Of a stretch of DNA of 64,000 bases, positions 55,454-64,000 are shown piece after piece. Numbering within the stretch: the first letter of the stretch is position 1; each line of letters opens with the position of its first letter. The stretch is taken from positions 1-64,000 of the forward strand of contig CAICTM010000107.1 in the NCBI GenBank assembly GCA_903772945.1, written 5' to 3'. Origin of the DNA: Seminavis robusta (taxonomy: Eukaryota > Bacillariophyta > Bacillariophyceae > Naviculales > Naviculaceae). A program made the translations under genes and the position numbers. Below the pieces are notes generated by a model that was given only the letters and a program-made list of their open reading frames with translations, was not told the DNA's origin and did not search any database.

Positions 55454-56007
55454 ATGGACAACGTTGAGGTTGAAAAGGTTCCTGCCATAAGACGTCCATC
55501 AGTCGAAGAAACCCAATCGAAACAGATTGATGATCACTGTCTTGTCCAGCTTGAACATGTCGAATCAATTGTCAACAGCCTTGGTGAAATAGGGAGTGAT
55601 AATCGAGCTGGTCTTGACTGCCAGTTCCACCGGTTTTCTGTTATGAGGGCCCAGGATAATTCAATCGCTGGTGTCACAATTCGCTTCGGACGCTGGATCA
55701 CCGGGAATGCTGATATACTGATGGATTTGTTGCTAGCATCGGACAAGTCTATTTTCTTTTCTTGGGGGAGCCTGGAAGTGGTAAGTTGCTCCTACCGGTA
55801 GGAGTGTGAAGGATGACTGATTGCCATCGTTTGGGAGACATGCTGCTAATGATACTGATTCGATTCGATTCAACTCTCACAGGAAAGACTACAGTCGTCC
55901 GAGAAGCTACCCTCAATCTAGCCAAGGAGAACAATGTGCTTGGAAGAGTCTTTACAGAATCCCATTGTGAATTACCCATCAACTCGACTCTACGGAACCC
56001 ACCATAA
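55454..56007 (+). pseudogene. Ycf45/SpoIIIAA-like AAA ATPase, frameshifted and truncated
   Basis: Exon 1 (55454-55780) reads LGEIGSDNRAGLD, HRFSVMRAQDNSIAGVTIRF and GRWITGNADILMDLLL, the characteristic lead-in of the Ycf45/SpoIIIAA-type ATPases found in algal plastids and bacteria. A 102-bp GT-AG intron (55781-55882, GTAAGT...CACAG) splits the Walker A codon for Gly. Exon 2 continues with GKTTVVREATLNLAKENNV. The Walker A itself (LGEPGSGKTT) is in a different frame from the lead-in: two extra nucleotides lie at about 55760-55761. After NNVLGRVF the similarity stops and the frame ends at 56007, so Walker B and the rest are missing. Together this indicates a pseudogene; a sequencing error could explain only the frameshift, not the truncation. 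Confidence 0.65.
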
Positions 56008-57270
56008 GGCCGGGCGGATTCTTATCGCAGTTGGAACAAGGTGTCTGGACAAAGCAGAGATCTTCAGGTGGCAATAGGTGTCCCTGGAGTTCATCCTGCG
56101 GGCCGTGGTGAATTGTCCCAGATCGAAAGGGATGTTCAGGCCAAACAGAGGGTGGCTGGTCCAGTTCCAGGTGCCCAGACAGTCGGACGTGGTGACTTAT
56201 CTCTGCTGGGACCCTACTCGACGAAACGGGCTGTTCAGGCCAAGTACAGGGCTGCTGGTCCTGTATCCAAGTGATCAGTTGCTGCTTCAAAAGAGCAGAC
56301 CTTGGGGAGTGGAGTCCAGAGCTTGTCTGTCTACGTAGCTGGATAGATCGTTGATACGGTAGGATGCCGTCTACAGTCGGAGCAAGTCCAGCAACGGACA
56401 AAACACCCGACAAAGATCTCGTCTTTCCTAGTTTGACGTACGAGCCGCATATAATCTGCCCCAACAGCTACATCAGTTTGTTGCGAGGTAGCTGCCGGTA
56501 CTCAAATAGATCATCAAAGATGCACCGTCTTGTCTTGCCGCCATGGTAACCTTGAGGGAGATGTCGCGTTGCATTCCACGGTAGCAACCAAGATCCCAAC
56601 CCCTTTGTATCACATAAATAAAAGATCAAGTCAGAGAATTCGAATACCTTCTCAACATAAACTTGGGCTTCCCTCGAGAATGATTGCCAAACTGCACACT
56701 TGCATCGCTGCTACCGGTATGGAACTTGGGCTTCCCTCGAGTATGATTGCAACCTGCACACATGCGTCGCTGCTATTACCGGCGTATACGGTACCGGCAA
56801 GTTGCGAATTGACTGGCCCAACCTCTAGCTAGCTAGAGGACATCTTTTTCGCAACTTGCAGTATGGATCCTATGACAACAAAGTTTGTGGGTTGGATTGG
56901 ATCCTGATGGTCCACAGGCGTGAAAAGCAGAAAGTCTAAGTACAGATCACCTAAATACCAAGCTAATTAGAATCGTGTGACTTAATTTCCATGAGCCGGA
57001 GCCGCTTTCATGTAAGTGAGCATCAGCAGCGGCCAATGAGGTCAACGTACTTAGAAGTCACGTAGAAATCAGCCGTCAGTTCCTTGTCCCGCTCACATTC
57101 TGCCAAAGTCCCGATGGCCTTTCCCAGACCCTTCATAGCGCGGAAGTGTCATTGTTTACAGTCACCGACACATCCATGTTTCATCACTTACTTTAGAAGC
57201 CCATTAGTCACATACATGAAAATCCCATAAGATACAACTGGATCCACCTGAAACACCATTATTTTGCACC
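56008..57270. other. Intergenic region with a 60-bp tandem duplication
   Basis: 56661-56723 and 56724-56782 are tandem copies sharing ACTTGGGCTTCCCTCGAG, ATGATTGC and GCTGCTA; the first ends in TACCGGTA. A second internal similarity (GCCGTGGTGA / GACGTGGTGA with CAGGCCAA) lies at 56100-56250. The last 300 bp are presumably the promoter of the next gene. I see no gene. Confidence 0.6.
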
Positions 57271-57720
57271 ATGAAACTCGAAAGCAACGACGAAATGGCG
57301 GAGATGCTACCCCACACTTCGTGTGACAACAGTTCCTCCTCCTCTACGACAGAAGCCAATTCCATAGTCGAGACGGTCATTGACAACATTGATGAATGCG
57401 AATGGGTAGATGACGCCGTCCTGAGCATTACAACGGCGTTTGGTCTCTGTCACACGCACGAGTATATTGATCGACAAGTGGAATACGAGCAAGCTCTCCA
57501 GAAATGCCAACGAGGACGAGAAATGGCCAACCAGAGCAACATGGCAGTGACGTTTCGTCACCTCCGTTCTGGAATGTCATTAGCCTCTTCGGAAGATGAA
57601 GATGACGACGAATCGGATCTCATGATGCTTCGAATCAATTCGTCTCAGTCCTTGATGGATGGAGTCTTCCTCGACGAATTGGGCATGGAAGTGCAGCTCC
57701 AAGCTCTCTACAGCTATTGA
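57271..57720 (+). CDS. Small acidic protein of unknown function
   Basis: A 149-residue intronless protein with natural composition: a Ser/Glu-rich N-terminus, a helical middle (about 45-95: IVETVIDNIDECEWVDDAVL and EYIDRQVEYEQALQKCQRG), an acidic SSEDEDDDESD run at about 105-116 and a C-terminal LMMLRINSSQSLMDGVFLDE segment. There is no signal peptide or membrane helix, so it is probably cytosolic or nuclear. I recognise no domain. The ATG at 57271 is the first in frame and follows a plausible CACC context. Support is composition and length only. Confidence 0.6.
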   Translation: MKLESNDEMAEMLPHTSCDNSSSSSTTEANSIVETVIDNIDECEWVDDAVLSITTAFGLCHTHEYIDRQVEYEQALQKCQRGREMANQSNMAVTFRHLRSGMSLASSEDEDDDESDLMMLRINSSQSLMDGVFLDELGMEVQLQALYSY

Positions 57721-58106
57721 TTGATGAGACATAAATGCATGACTGGCATCCTTCCTCCTTTCCTCCTGCATTTCAAACGCGCACAAATAGACCAGACACT
57801 TGAGTATATATATCCACCATGACCTTTTTTGGCTGCTTGATTTCAATCACAAAGTGGTTTCTGTTGTAGACTTTCCAAAACCGTACCGTACTATAGCTAG
57901 CCAATTAATAATCATCCACATTCTTATTTCGCTGTTCCCGCCCTCAAGGAAATGATGCTACTGTACTGTTCTTCTTTTAATGTTAAATTTGGTTGTCTAC
58001 GGTACCTGGAGGGAGTTCGTCTTGAACACCTTTGTTGTTTGTCTGCTCTATCCCCGGGCTATCCTGGGCCGATGCTATCCTCTATTCTGTAGATAGCTAG
58101 ATACTT
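57721..58106. other. Short intergenic region between convergent genes
   Basis: No gene seen. It contains CCGTACCGTAC near 57883 and a TATATATA stretch near 57807; probably the 3' flanks of both neighbours. Confidence 0.6.
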
Positions 58107-59177
58107 TTACCACCCAAACCGAGCCATGCATCCTTCCAGGTGGTCCAGGATTGGATTCACAGTAACATCAAGTGATGCATCATCGTATTGACGTCCCACG
58201 CAGCTGTGACACATGTTGGCCCAGACTTGAGTATAGTAAGGCTGGTCACTTGCGTCGTTCAGATAGCATGTAGATTCCGTGCAAGTATTGTGAGACCAGC
58301 CTCGAACCCCTAGAAACATCCCCGATATTTCCTCTCCCAACGCTAGATTCCGGACGCAATAGTTTTCCTTGGGGCCAGATAGTTGAGCGGCCACATCCGT
58401 GGTGTAGGATCTGTACGCAGTGTTCAGCGGGTTGTCAATGGTGTCGGATGTGACTCCGTACTCTTCTTGCGCCATTTTGCACACTGGATCGACAACGCTC
58501 AGGGCAACCTTGGCACCATCTTGCAGATAGCTGGCTTCCAGCTTTTGCGCCAACCTCGTCACGAAACAGCCACCACGAGATGCCCCGACAAAGACAACGC
58601 CTTCAATGTCGGCCCAATCATACACCTTGCTATCCAAAAAGGAAGCGTATCCATCTAGAATCTCGTTCTTTTCATGTTCCGAGAATTGTTGGCTAAACTG
58701 CGGGTCAAAAATGGTCAAGAACAGCGTGTCGCTCTGGGGCAGAAACCTGCTTTGATCATTGTAGAACTGAGCCGCCGCACTCTTGCCATCCAAGTGTATC
58801 GTTTGGCTGGGGTTTTCGTCAGTGTTCCATTTCCACTCCATGTCGGATCCGCAAAATACATTGGCGGTGGCATCACCAATCTGCCCATGCAAGCCTTGTT
58901 GTCCATGGGAAAAGATGGCAAGATAACGTGGAGCGGCTGGTTCCTCTCCCATGATCCCCATGAATGCAGCATTTTGGTGATTGCTCGACATTCCTGCGTT
59001 CTCCCAGTATTCACCGTAAGGATAAGCTCGTGCTTGGCAACCCCACCACCGTCTGTCGCTGCAGTAGCGGAGTGGTTGCATATTCACTTTGACATCCTGT
59101 TGGCCATTCACACGGACAATAAGTAGCGACGAGGAAATGGCGAGGAACGCGAAGACTTGCTCGAGTGAGAATACCAT
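58107..59177 (-). CDS. Secreted alpha/beta-hydrolase-like protein
   Basis: A 356-residue intronless protein. Residues 1-25 are a signal peptide (FAFLAISSSLLIV core, VNGQQD after it). The mature part begins with a Trp/Cys-rich segment (YCSDRRWWGCQARAYPYGEYW), then YLAIFSHGQQGLHGQ, which could be an oxyanion-hole strand and loop. Near residue 195 comes VVFVGASRGGCFVTRLA, a strand-turn-helix with a G-x-S-x-G nucleophile elbow as in lipases and esterases. VVDPVCKM near residue 230 could provide the acidic residue and a His near the C-terminus (HLEGC or HSCVG) the base. About ten Cys suggest disulphides, fitting an extracellular protein. The fold and hydrolase role are inferred from the elbow motif; the family and substrate are not recognised. 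Confidence 0.7.
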   Translation of the reverse strand: MVFSLEQVFAFLAISSSLLIVRVNGQQDVKVNMQPLRYCSDRRWWGCQARAYPYGEYWENAGMSSNHQNAAFMGIMGEEPAAPRYLAIFSHGQQGLHGQIGDATANVFCGSDMEWKWNTDENPSQTIHLDGKSAAAQFYNDQSRFLPQSDTLFLTIFDPQFSQQFSEHEKNEILDGYASFLDSKVYDWADIEGVVFVGASRGGCFVTRLAQKLEASYLQDGAKVALSVVDPVCKMAQEEYGVTSDTIDNPLNTAYRSYTTDVAAQLSGPKENYCVRNLALGEEISGMFLGVRGWSHNTCTESTCYLNDASDQPYYTQVWANMCHSCVGRQYDDASLDVTVNPILDHLEGCMARFGW

Positions 59178-61915
59178 ATTTTTTCGTATTCTTAGTTAGT
59201 TAGTAGGATCAAACACGGTGTGTGGGATGTTTTGGGTGGGATGCAAGGACTCGAATCCAAAAAGTGTGTGTGCGGTGGCTCTGGGGTTTGTGTGTTCTCC
59301 TCGACGACTTTTTCTCTTGGCCCTTGCCAAAACTGCGGAAGCTTTTGAAAAGATTGCGAGAACAACAATGTATGTCACGCCGACTTTGTCTGATGCAGAC
59401 ATGTTTGTGGCGTGGGAGTCACAAAACTATTATTAATTAATAAAAGATATTTTTTTGGATCTCGACGATGATCCTAATGGCTGACCTCACCAGCGCCGGC
59501 AAGACTGTAACACATTTGGCCGGAAAGACATCTCCACGTCATGATCGTGAATGACTTGCTCTTTGGCTGTTGAAGCCATGGCAACATGGCAACACAGAAG
59601 AGACCAAAGAGCCAGAAGAATAGCAAAAGTGTTGAAGTTCTCCCTTTTTTGGCGGAGACTACTAGCCGGCTAAGATTGACAATTATGCTCTTGGTGGCAT
59701 GCTGTGGAGCCGAGAGTTTTCTTTCCTTCCCGAAAATGGAAGGAAGCAGATTTCACGAAGGTAGAGATTGATGAGTTGAGTTAGTTGTTGCCGATTAGCT
59801 ATGAAGGTGTACGCACCACTCAAGTATGTGGGCGAGGAAAGCAAGGTCTGACTGTTTTCCCTTGTGCTACCAGTACGGTACCGTAGCTTGAAGGGTCAGA
59901 AGGGGCCTCAAGTATGCAACGGTTTTTGCGAGAGTGAGTGGACGTGATAGCTCGAAGCAGCATCCGGCAACTCGATCGCTACCTGAAGAGAGCAGCAACT
60001 TAGCTAAAGGACAACATGTCGATGTCTCTGTGTCGCTGTAGGGGAAGCAAGACAACGAGGATATGAAGTACAACGAATGGGATGAAGAAGGCATGCAATG
60101 GAACCACCCAACCGAGCGAGAAGTTGAGAGTTCAAAGAAGCGGTAGAGTCGTAGCCGTCTGAGAGCGAGCAGCCCCAACTGCGAGGAAGGGCTTCAATTT
60201 ATTCGAAGCTTATCTGCAAGCAAGCATTGTCCGAGTGGTTGTTGACGTTACGGCTCAGATTTGGCTACTGCACAGCATGAGGCAAACAACCACTGGAGAA
60301 GTCTCACTGGCTGGTGATCGAGTTCACTTGGGGAAAAAAGAATGTGGCAGCTAAAAAGTCGGCCCTTGTTTGAGAAGCCAAAAGAAATCTTGGCTTTTCA
60401 GCAAGCATGGCCTACCCCTCAAATCAGGTTGGCAAAACCAAAAGGAATGATCTTGCTGCGTCCGGAGAGTGGAGCCGCCATGCTCTTGGGGTGAAGATTG
60501 CAGGCATGTAGGTACCGTATGGTTGCACCTGAGGCTATTTATTTGTGAGCCAATTGAGTGCGGGCCGGTTTCATTTCTCCACGGGGCGCAATGTATGTGG
60601 CCACGGTGGATATTTTTCCTTGACAAAGCTTTGTATCCATGGCAACGACAAAGTGTGGGGCTTTGACGTTGGAATTTCAGTCGCCACAATTTGCCACCAT
60701 TGGCATCCACATAAATTCGCAGTTTGGTGAACCAGGAGTATACAGGAACAGCTGCATTCATCATGTGATGTTGCCCCAACAAGACGCATGGAGAGCGGAG
60801 GGTTTGTACCGTAGGTGGTCACAAAAGCAAGCGCTGGGAAGGATGCGGAGGAAAATTCATTCTACTGTATGAAGCCAAGGTGTGAATCCTCCTCTTGTTG
60901 GAAAGAGGCTGAGAAAAGTGGAGCTGATCAAGAAAGATTGCCGATGTTCACACTTTGGAAGATAAGCTCTCACACATCACGTTCAATTCGAAAACCAAGT
61001 TTGTTGGGCATAATGAGTAATAGAAACTCGAATGGACTTCGATGAAGAAGTAAAGGTGAAGAAGCTTGTGGGGCGGCCTGACATACCAGACTCGAAGGAA
61101 AGAGGGTGGCAGCATCTACCAAACAAGGCCGCCGCTCTTGAGCAAACAGTTGTGAGGATCTGGTGGGGGTGTGCTTCCGCAAGGAGGCTGACAGTGCTAG
61201 TCTCCTTCACCTCTTGAACCGCAAATGCAATACCCGATTGTGACCGAAAAAGCTTCCGATGGGAAACGCAAAAGCTAAAGAGCCGCAAAAGCTACACCGG
61301 CGATTGAACAAAGACAGAGGATCTGATTGCACCGCAAACTCCAAGGTTCCAAGCCAAACTGGCGGGCCGGAAGATTGCAGAAGCCCAGGACCGGATAGGA
61401 AAGCCATTGGGGCTCCATCATGAAGACAATGGAGTGTCCTCTCATGGCTACGTGCTTAACAAGATCCCAAATCACAGATCTGATGCAACCCATCCCGAAA
61501 GCAGCACTTCCTCGCTGTGGTATCCTGTTCAGATTTCCCCGGAGTGTATGCCCACACCGATCTCAAGTTCAGCTCATACACCACCACGCCATGTTCAGTT
61601 CCAACAAAATACACTAGCAAGCTGCATGATGCGAACATGGGATTCGTCCAATGCCGCGTGGGATCTTCAACACCATTCTTAGAGCTTCCCTCTCTGCATA
61701 TTGTGTCCTAGCCTCCAAAGGTTGGATGAATGTGATGTGGCAATGATTGTGGAACACACAACTGAATAGACTCTAAAAGGCGAAGACGTTACTGTTCCGC
61801 CGAAACGCCAACATAATGGCTATATCATGGATGCCTTCATCCACCAAGGATACTCGGTACACTGTGAAATGGACCAAGCTTCCACCGTCCAGGGCGACAC
61901 CGAGGCTATGTTTGA
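59178..61915. other. Gene desert of about 2.7 kb
   Basis: No gene supported. Two overlapping open frames at 59218-59440 and a protein-like plus-strand patch at about 61410-61720 (frame-shifting, with stops) may be decayed coding sequence, family unknown. Motifs CAGTACGGTACCGTAG (59870) and GTACCGTA (60510, 60808) recur here. Confidence 0.45.
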
Positions 61916-62791
61916 ATGTGCAAGCAGATTGCCAACGGAGTCATGAAAACTTCTATAAATTCTCCTTGGTGGCTTTACCAAGACTGGGGTGTTGCCAACG
62001 TTTACACGATCTTGATCAAGACCTTGTTTCTCATTCCTTTGAGGTTTGTCTTGCGGCTTCCTCTCGTTATCTGTCTGCTTCCTCCAGTGCCGTTGCTACA
62101 CCTTTCCGTGGGATGGTGGCTGCCTCGGAGGACGCATCAAATCAATCCGATGGAAGCTCCATGCACTTTGTCCTGTTGTTACTCTGCATCCATGTTTTTC
62201 TCTTGGCCATGGTTACATTGGCCTTCAGTCACCAAGAAGATCATATTTTCTGTTGGCCGGCAATGCGGCTCGGCAGTCGAATTCCAAGAGCAGCAGTGGC
62301 AAGGGAGACGGGAAAACCACCACCACCAGCCAAAAAATCGCAACAGCCGTTCCAAGCACAATCAAAGCCACACGGAATCAGACCATGAAGACCCCCTATT
62401 CAACAATCGCTCCAGTAAGCGGACGCTTGCACTGGCACTGGCAGAAAGCAAAACGAACGGCAACAGTTCTGTAGCCACTGCGGATCATCCGTCACACAAG
62501 AGGAAGAAAAAGAGCCGCATCGGATTTGGTTCTAGTAACCGCAAGACAAATCCCGACAAGGAAGAGAATGACAACAACGACCAACACCAGATCAGCCAAG
62601 ACGACAACCAGCAGCAAAAGGACGCTCCTGTAGTACCAGCGTTACCCGAACGAGCCCCAAAATCACCTGAACGAGCTCCGGCAACATCCAGCGAAGAAGA
62701 CTCCACCTCAGTTGGCTTATGGACGAGTTCAATACAATGGACGGCTCCATCACAATCGTTTGGACAACAACGAAGCTCTACAAGTCCATGA
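61916..62791 (+). CDS. Doubtful ORF, low-complexity C-terminal half
   Basis: An open frame of 291 residues. The first 120 are rich in Leu/Pro/Trp/Cys and read less naturally than two overlapping frames. The second half (about 125-280) is hydrophilic and low-complexity: HHHQ, NNRSSKRTLALALAESKTN, HKRKKKSRIGFG, DNQQQKD and PERAPKSPERAP. That half looks like a genuine disordered region, so a real gene may use only this part as an exon joined to an upstream exon that I could not place. A further open stretch in another frame (62712-63032) overlaps the end. Treat as provisional. Confidence 0.3.
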   Translation: MCKQIANGVMKTSINSPWWLYQDWGVANVYTILIKTLFLIPLRFVLRLPLVICLLPPVPLLHLSVGWWLPRRTHQINPMEAPCTLSCCYSASMFFSWPWLHWPSVTKKIIFSVGRQCGSAVEFQEQQWQGRRENHHHQPKNRNSRSKHNQSHTESDHEDPLFNNRSSKRTLALALAESKTNGNSSVATADHPSHKRKKKSRIGFGSSNRKTNPDKEENDNNDQHQISQDDNQQQKDAPVVPALPERAPKSPERAPATSSEEDSTSVGLWTSSIQWTAPSQSFGQQRSSTSP

Positions 62792-63161
62792 CATTTTTCT
62801 TTCAGCTAATCACAGCGCAACCGGCGAACTGGCAACGGGAAGCATAGGTGGCGGTGTCGTGGGCATCCGACGTCAGCTCGCCGCGGCTGCTTTCACGTCT
62901 CGTGAGGCCAAGACCACTGTGAGACGCTTTTTTCAAGGGCTCCCAAGATCCCCGGGCGCTCGCCGTAGCGGAAGCTGTAAGCTGTTCCGGGACAAAACTG
63001 CCTGTTGCTCATCTTTGAGTGCATTAATTTAAAAGATGCCAGGTGTGAAATATAAAAGTTGGCACAGGCGCGATACACAGCTCAACGCAGCCTGATTTGG
63101 CGTCACAAGGATCCCAAGCATACATGCAACTGGAGAGACCATCATACTCGACTTCGTGAGC

Positions 63162-64000
63162 TCAGGCGCCCTTGCTTTGACTCCTGAAAGAGATCAGCGT
63201 AGTGGCATTTGCGAGACCGTTGGTGGGAAAGTCCTGGTTAACGATGCCCACTTTGAGAGTGAAAACCTGCCCAACAACCTCCTCCGGAATCTTAATGAGG
63301 GTACTCCCGGGCTGAATCTGCGTCGTGCTAAAGGCAGACACAGGCACATAGTCCTCTTCCGTCATGTCGAAAACCCACAACTCAAAAGAGTCCGGAGTCT
63401 GCTCTGAACCTTGCAACGTTGCGATGCTTAGAAACGCCCTGGGATTTTCACTGCTCACAATTTCGACTTGAAGGTCGACTTTGACTTCCGCGGGAATAGA
63501 GGTGTCGCCATCGCCAGCTGCAAGCAGGTTGCGTCGCATTCGACCCCCGGAGTTGAAATACTCAGCAAGCTCGCCCATGTTCATCACGAGGGCAGCCAAG
63601 CTGCAACCGATCAACTATAGTCAGCCTTGCGTCTCCGAAGCTAAGGGGCCTGGCAAGACAAAACGAGTAACTTACTTTTCAGAAATCTTGATCTCTGAAA
63701 CTGCATTGATGGTGGCCATTTCTTCATAAGTGTGCTCGGAGATAGCCACAACCTGATGAGCAGAGTCACGAGAACGATTTTGTAGCTAGGGAGAAGCAGC
63801 GCCTTCAAGCGGTGCAGCAGTCATCACGTACCTTTTCGAGAACCAGGAGAATGGCACCAAGCAAAGCCGAACTAACGTTCTGGATAGCCATGCAGATGTT
63901 TTGAATATAAAATGGGCCTTCGGGACATTTGAAGGCGTCAGTGGAGCCCTTTGCAAAGGTCAAAGCCTCTTTTGAATTCTTCAACGCGAAGTTCGTCGCC
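63162..64000 (-). CDS. 3' end of a gene for an unknown protein (partial)
   Basis: Three exons on the minus strand, the first running out of the window: 64000-63832, 63752-63676 and 63600-63162. Introns 63753-63831 (GTACGT...CATCAG) and 63601-63675 (GTAAGT...TTGCAG) are GT-AG and keep the phase. An alternative acceptor for the second intron, 14 nt upstream, would create an immediate stop. The visible 227 residues contain a long helical part (FALKNSKEALTFAKGS, NICMAIQNVSSALLGAILLVLEK, VVAISEHTYEEMATINAVSE, ISENLAALVMNMGELAEYF). A beta-rich C-terminal domain follows (about 120 residues: VKVDLQVEIVSSENPRAF, SFELWVFDMTEEDYVPV). No family recognised. Membrane association through the ALLGAILLVLEKVVAI stretch is possible. 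Confidence 0.7.

Noticed and set aside
1-64000. tRNA and other structured RNA genes
   Set aside because: I looked for T-arm-like GGTTCGANTCC and found only isolated words (for example near 9543 and 48449) without a matching cloverleaf.

Overview
The window looks like nuclear DNA from a stramenopile alga, most likely a pennate diatom. Short GT-AG spliceosomal introns (about 75-110 bp) split several genes. Secreted proteins of types common in diatoms are present: kinase-less plant-type LRR proteins, an FG-GAP-like propeller remnant, and Pro/Ser/Thr mucin-like repeats. Gene islands alternate with long tracts of decayed retroelements and minisatellites. The species call is inference; nothing in the window fixes it.

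Layout. 1-2.6 kb: decayed Ty3/gypsy element (protease and reverse transcriptase still readable). 4.0-4.5 kb: small, possibly myristoylated protein. 5.7-7.2 kb: PhoD-type phosphatase (minus). 9.1-9.8 kb: FG-GAP-like pseudogene. 9.9-11.5 kb: several minisatellites. 11.5-13.4 kb: secretory-pathway J-domain protein (minus), divergent from a four-exon RECQ4-type helicase (13.8-19.0 kb). 19.9-21.6 kb: secreted two-module LRR protein. 22-35 kb: large mosaic in which three mucin-like PTS arrays alternate with pieces of a reverse transcriptase-RNase H-tyrosine recombinase retroelement. 35.3-40.7 kb: multi-pass membrane protein (minus), secreted propeller-like protein (plus) and secreted protein with a duplicated Cys-rich domain (minus). 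41.3-45.4 kb: a deleted second copy of the retroelement and a decayed tandemly triplicated gene. 45.7-48.4 kb: head-to-head METTL21-like methyltransferase and sulfotransferase-like type II membrane protein. 48.4-56 kb: repeats, a gypsy RT/RNase H fragment, two adjacent satellites (one rich in TTAGGG), and a frameshifted Ycf45/SpoIIIAA-like ATPase pseudogene. 57-64 kb: a small acidic protein, a secreted hydrolase-like protein, a doubtful ORF and the 3' end of a minus-strand gene that runs out of the window.

There is no operon-like organisation. The functional gene set is DNA repair (RECQ4), phosphate scavenging (PhoD), protein folding (J protein) and an excess of secreted or surface proteins. 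The most unusual parts are the PTS-array/retroelement mosaic, the hairpin minisatellite downstream of the J-protein gene, the telomere-like satellite with a perfect hairpin, and the over-representation of the palindrome TACCGGTA in non-coding DNA.
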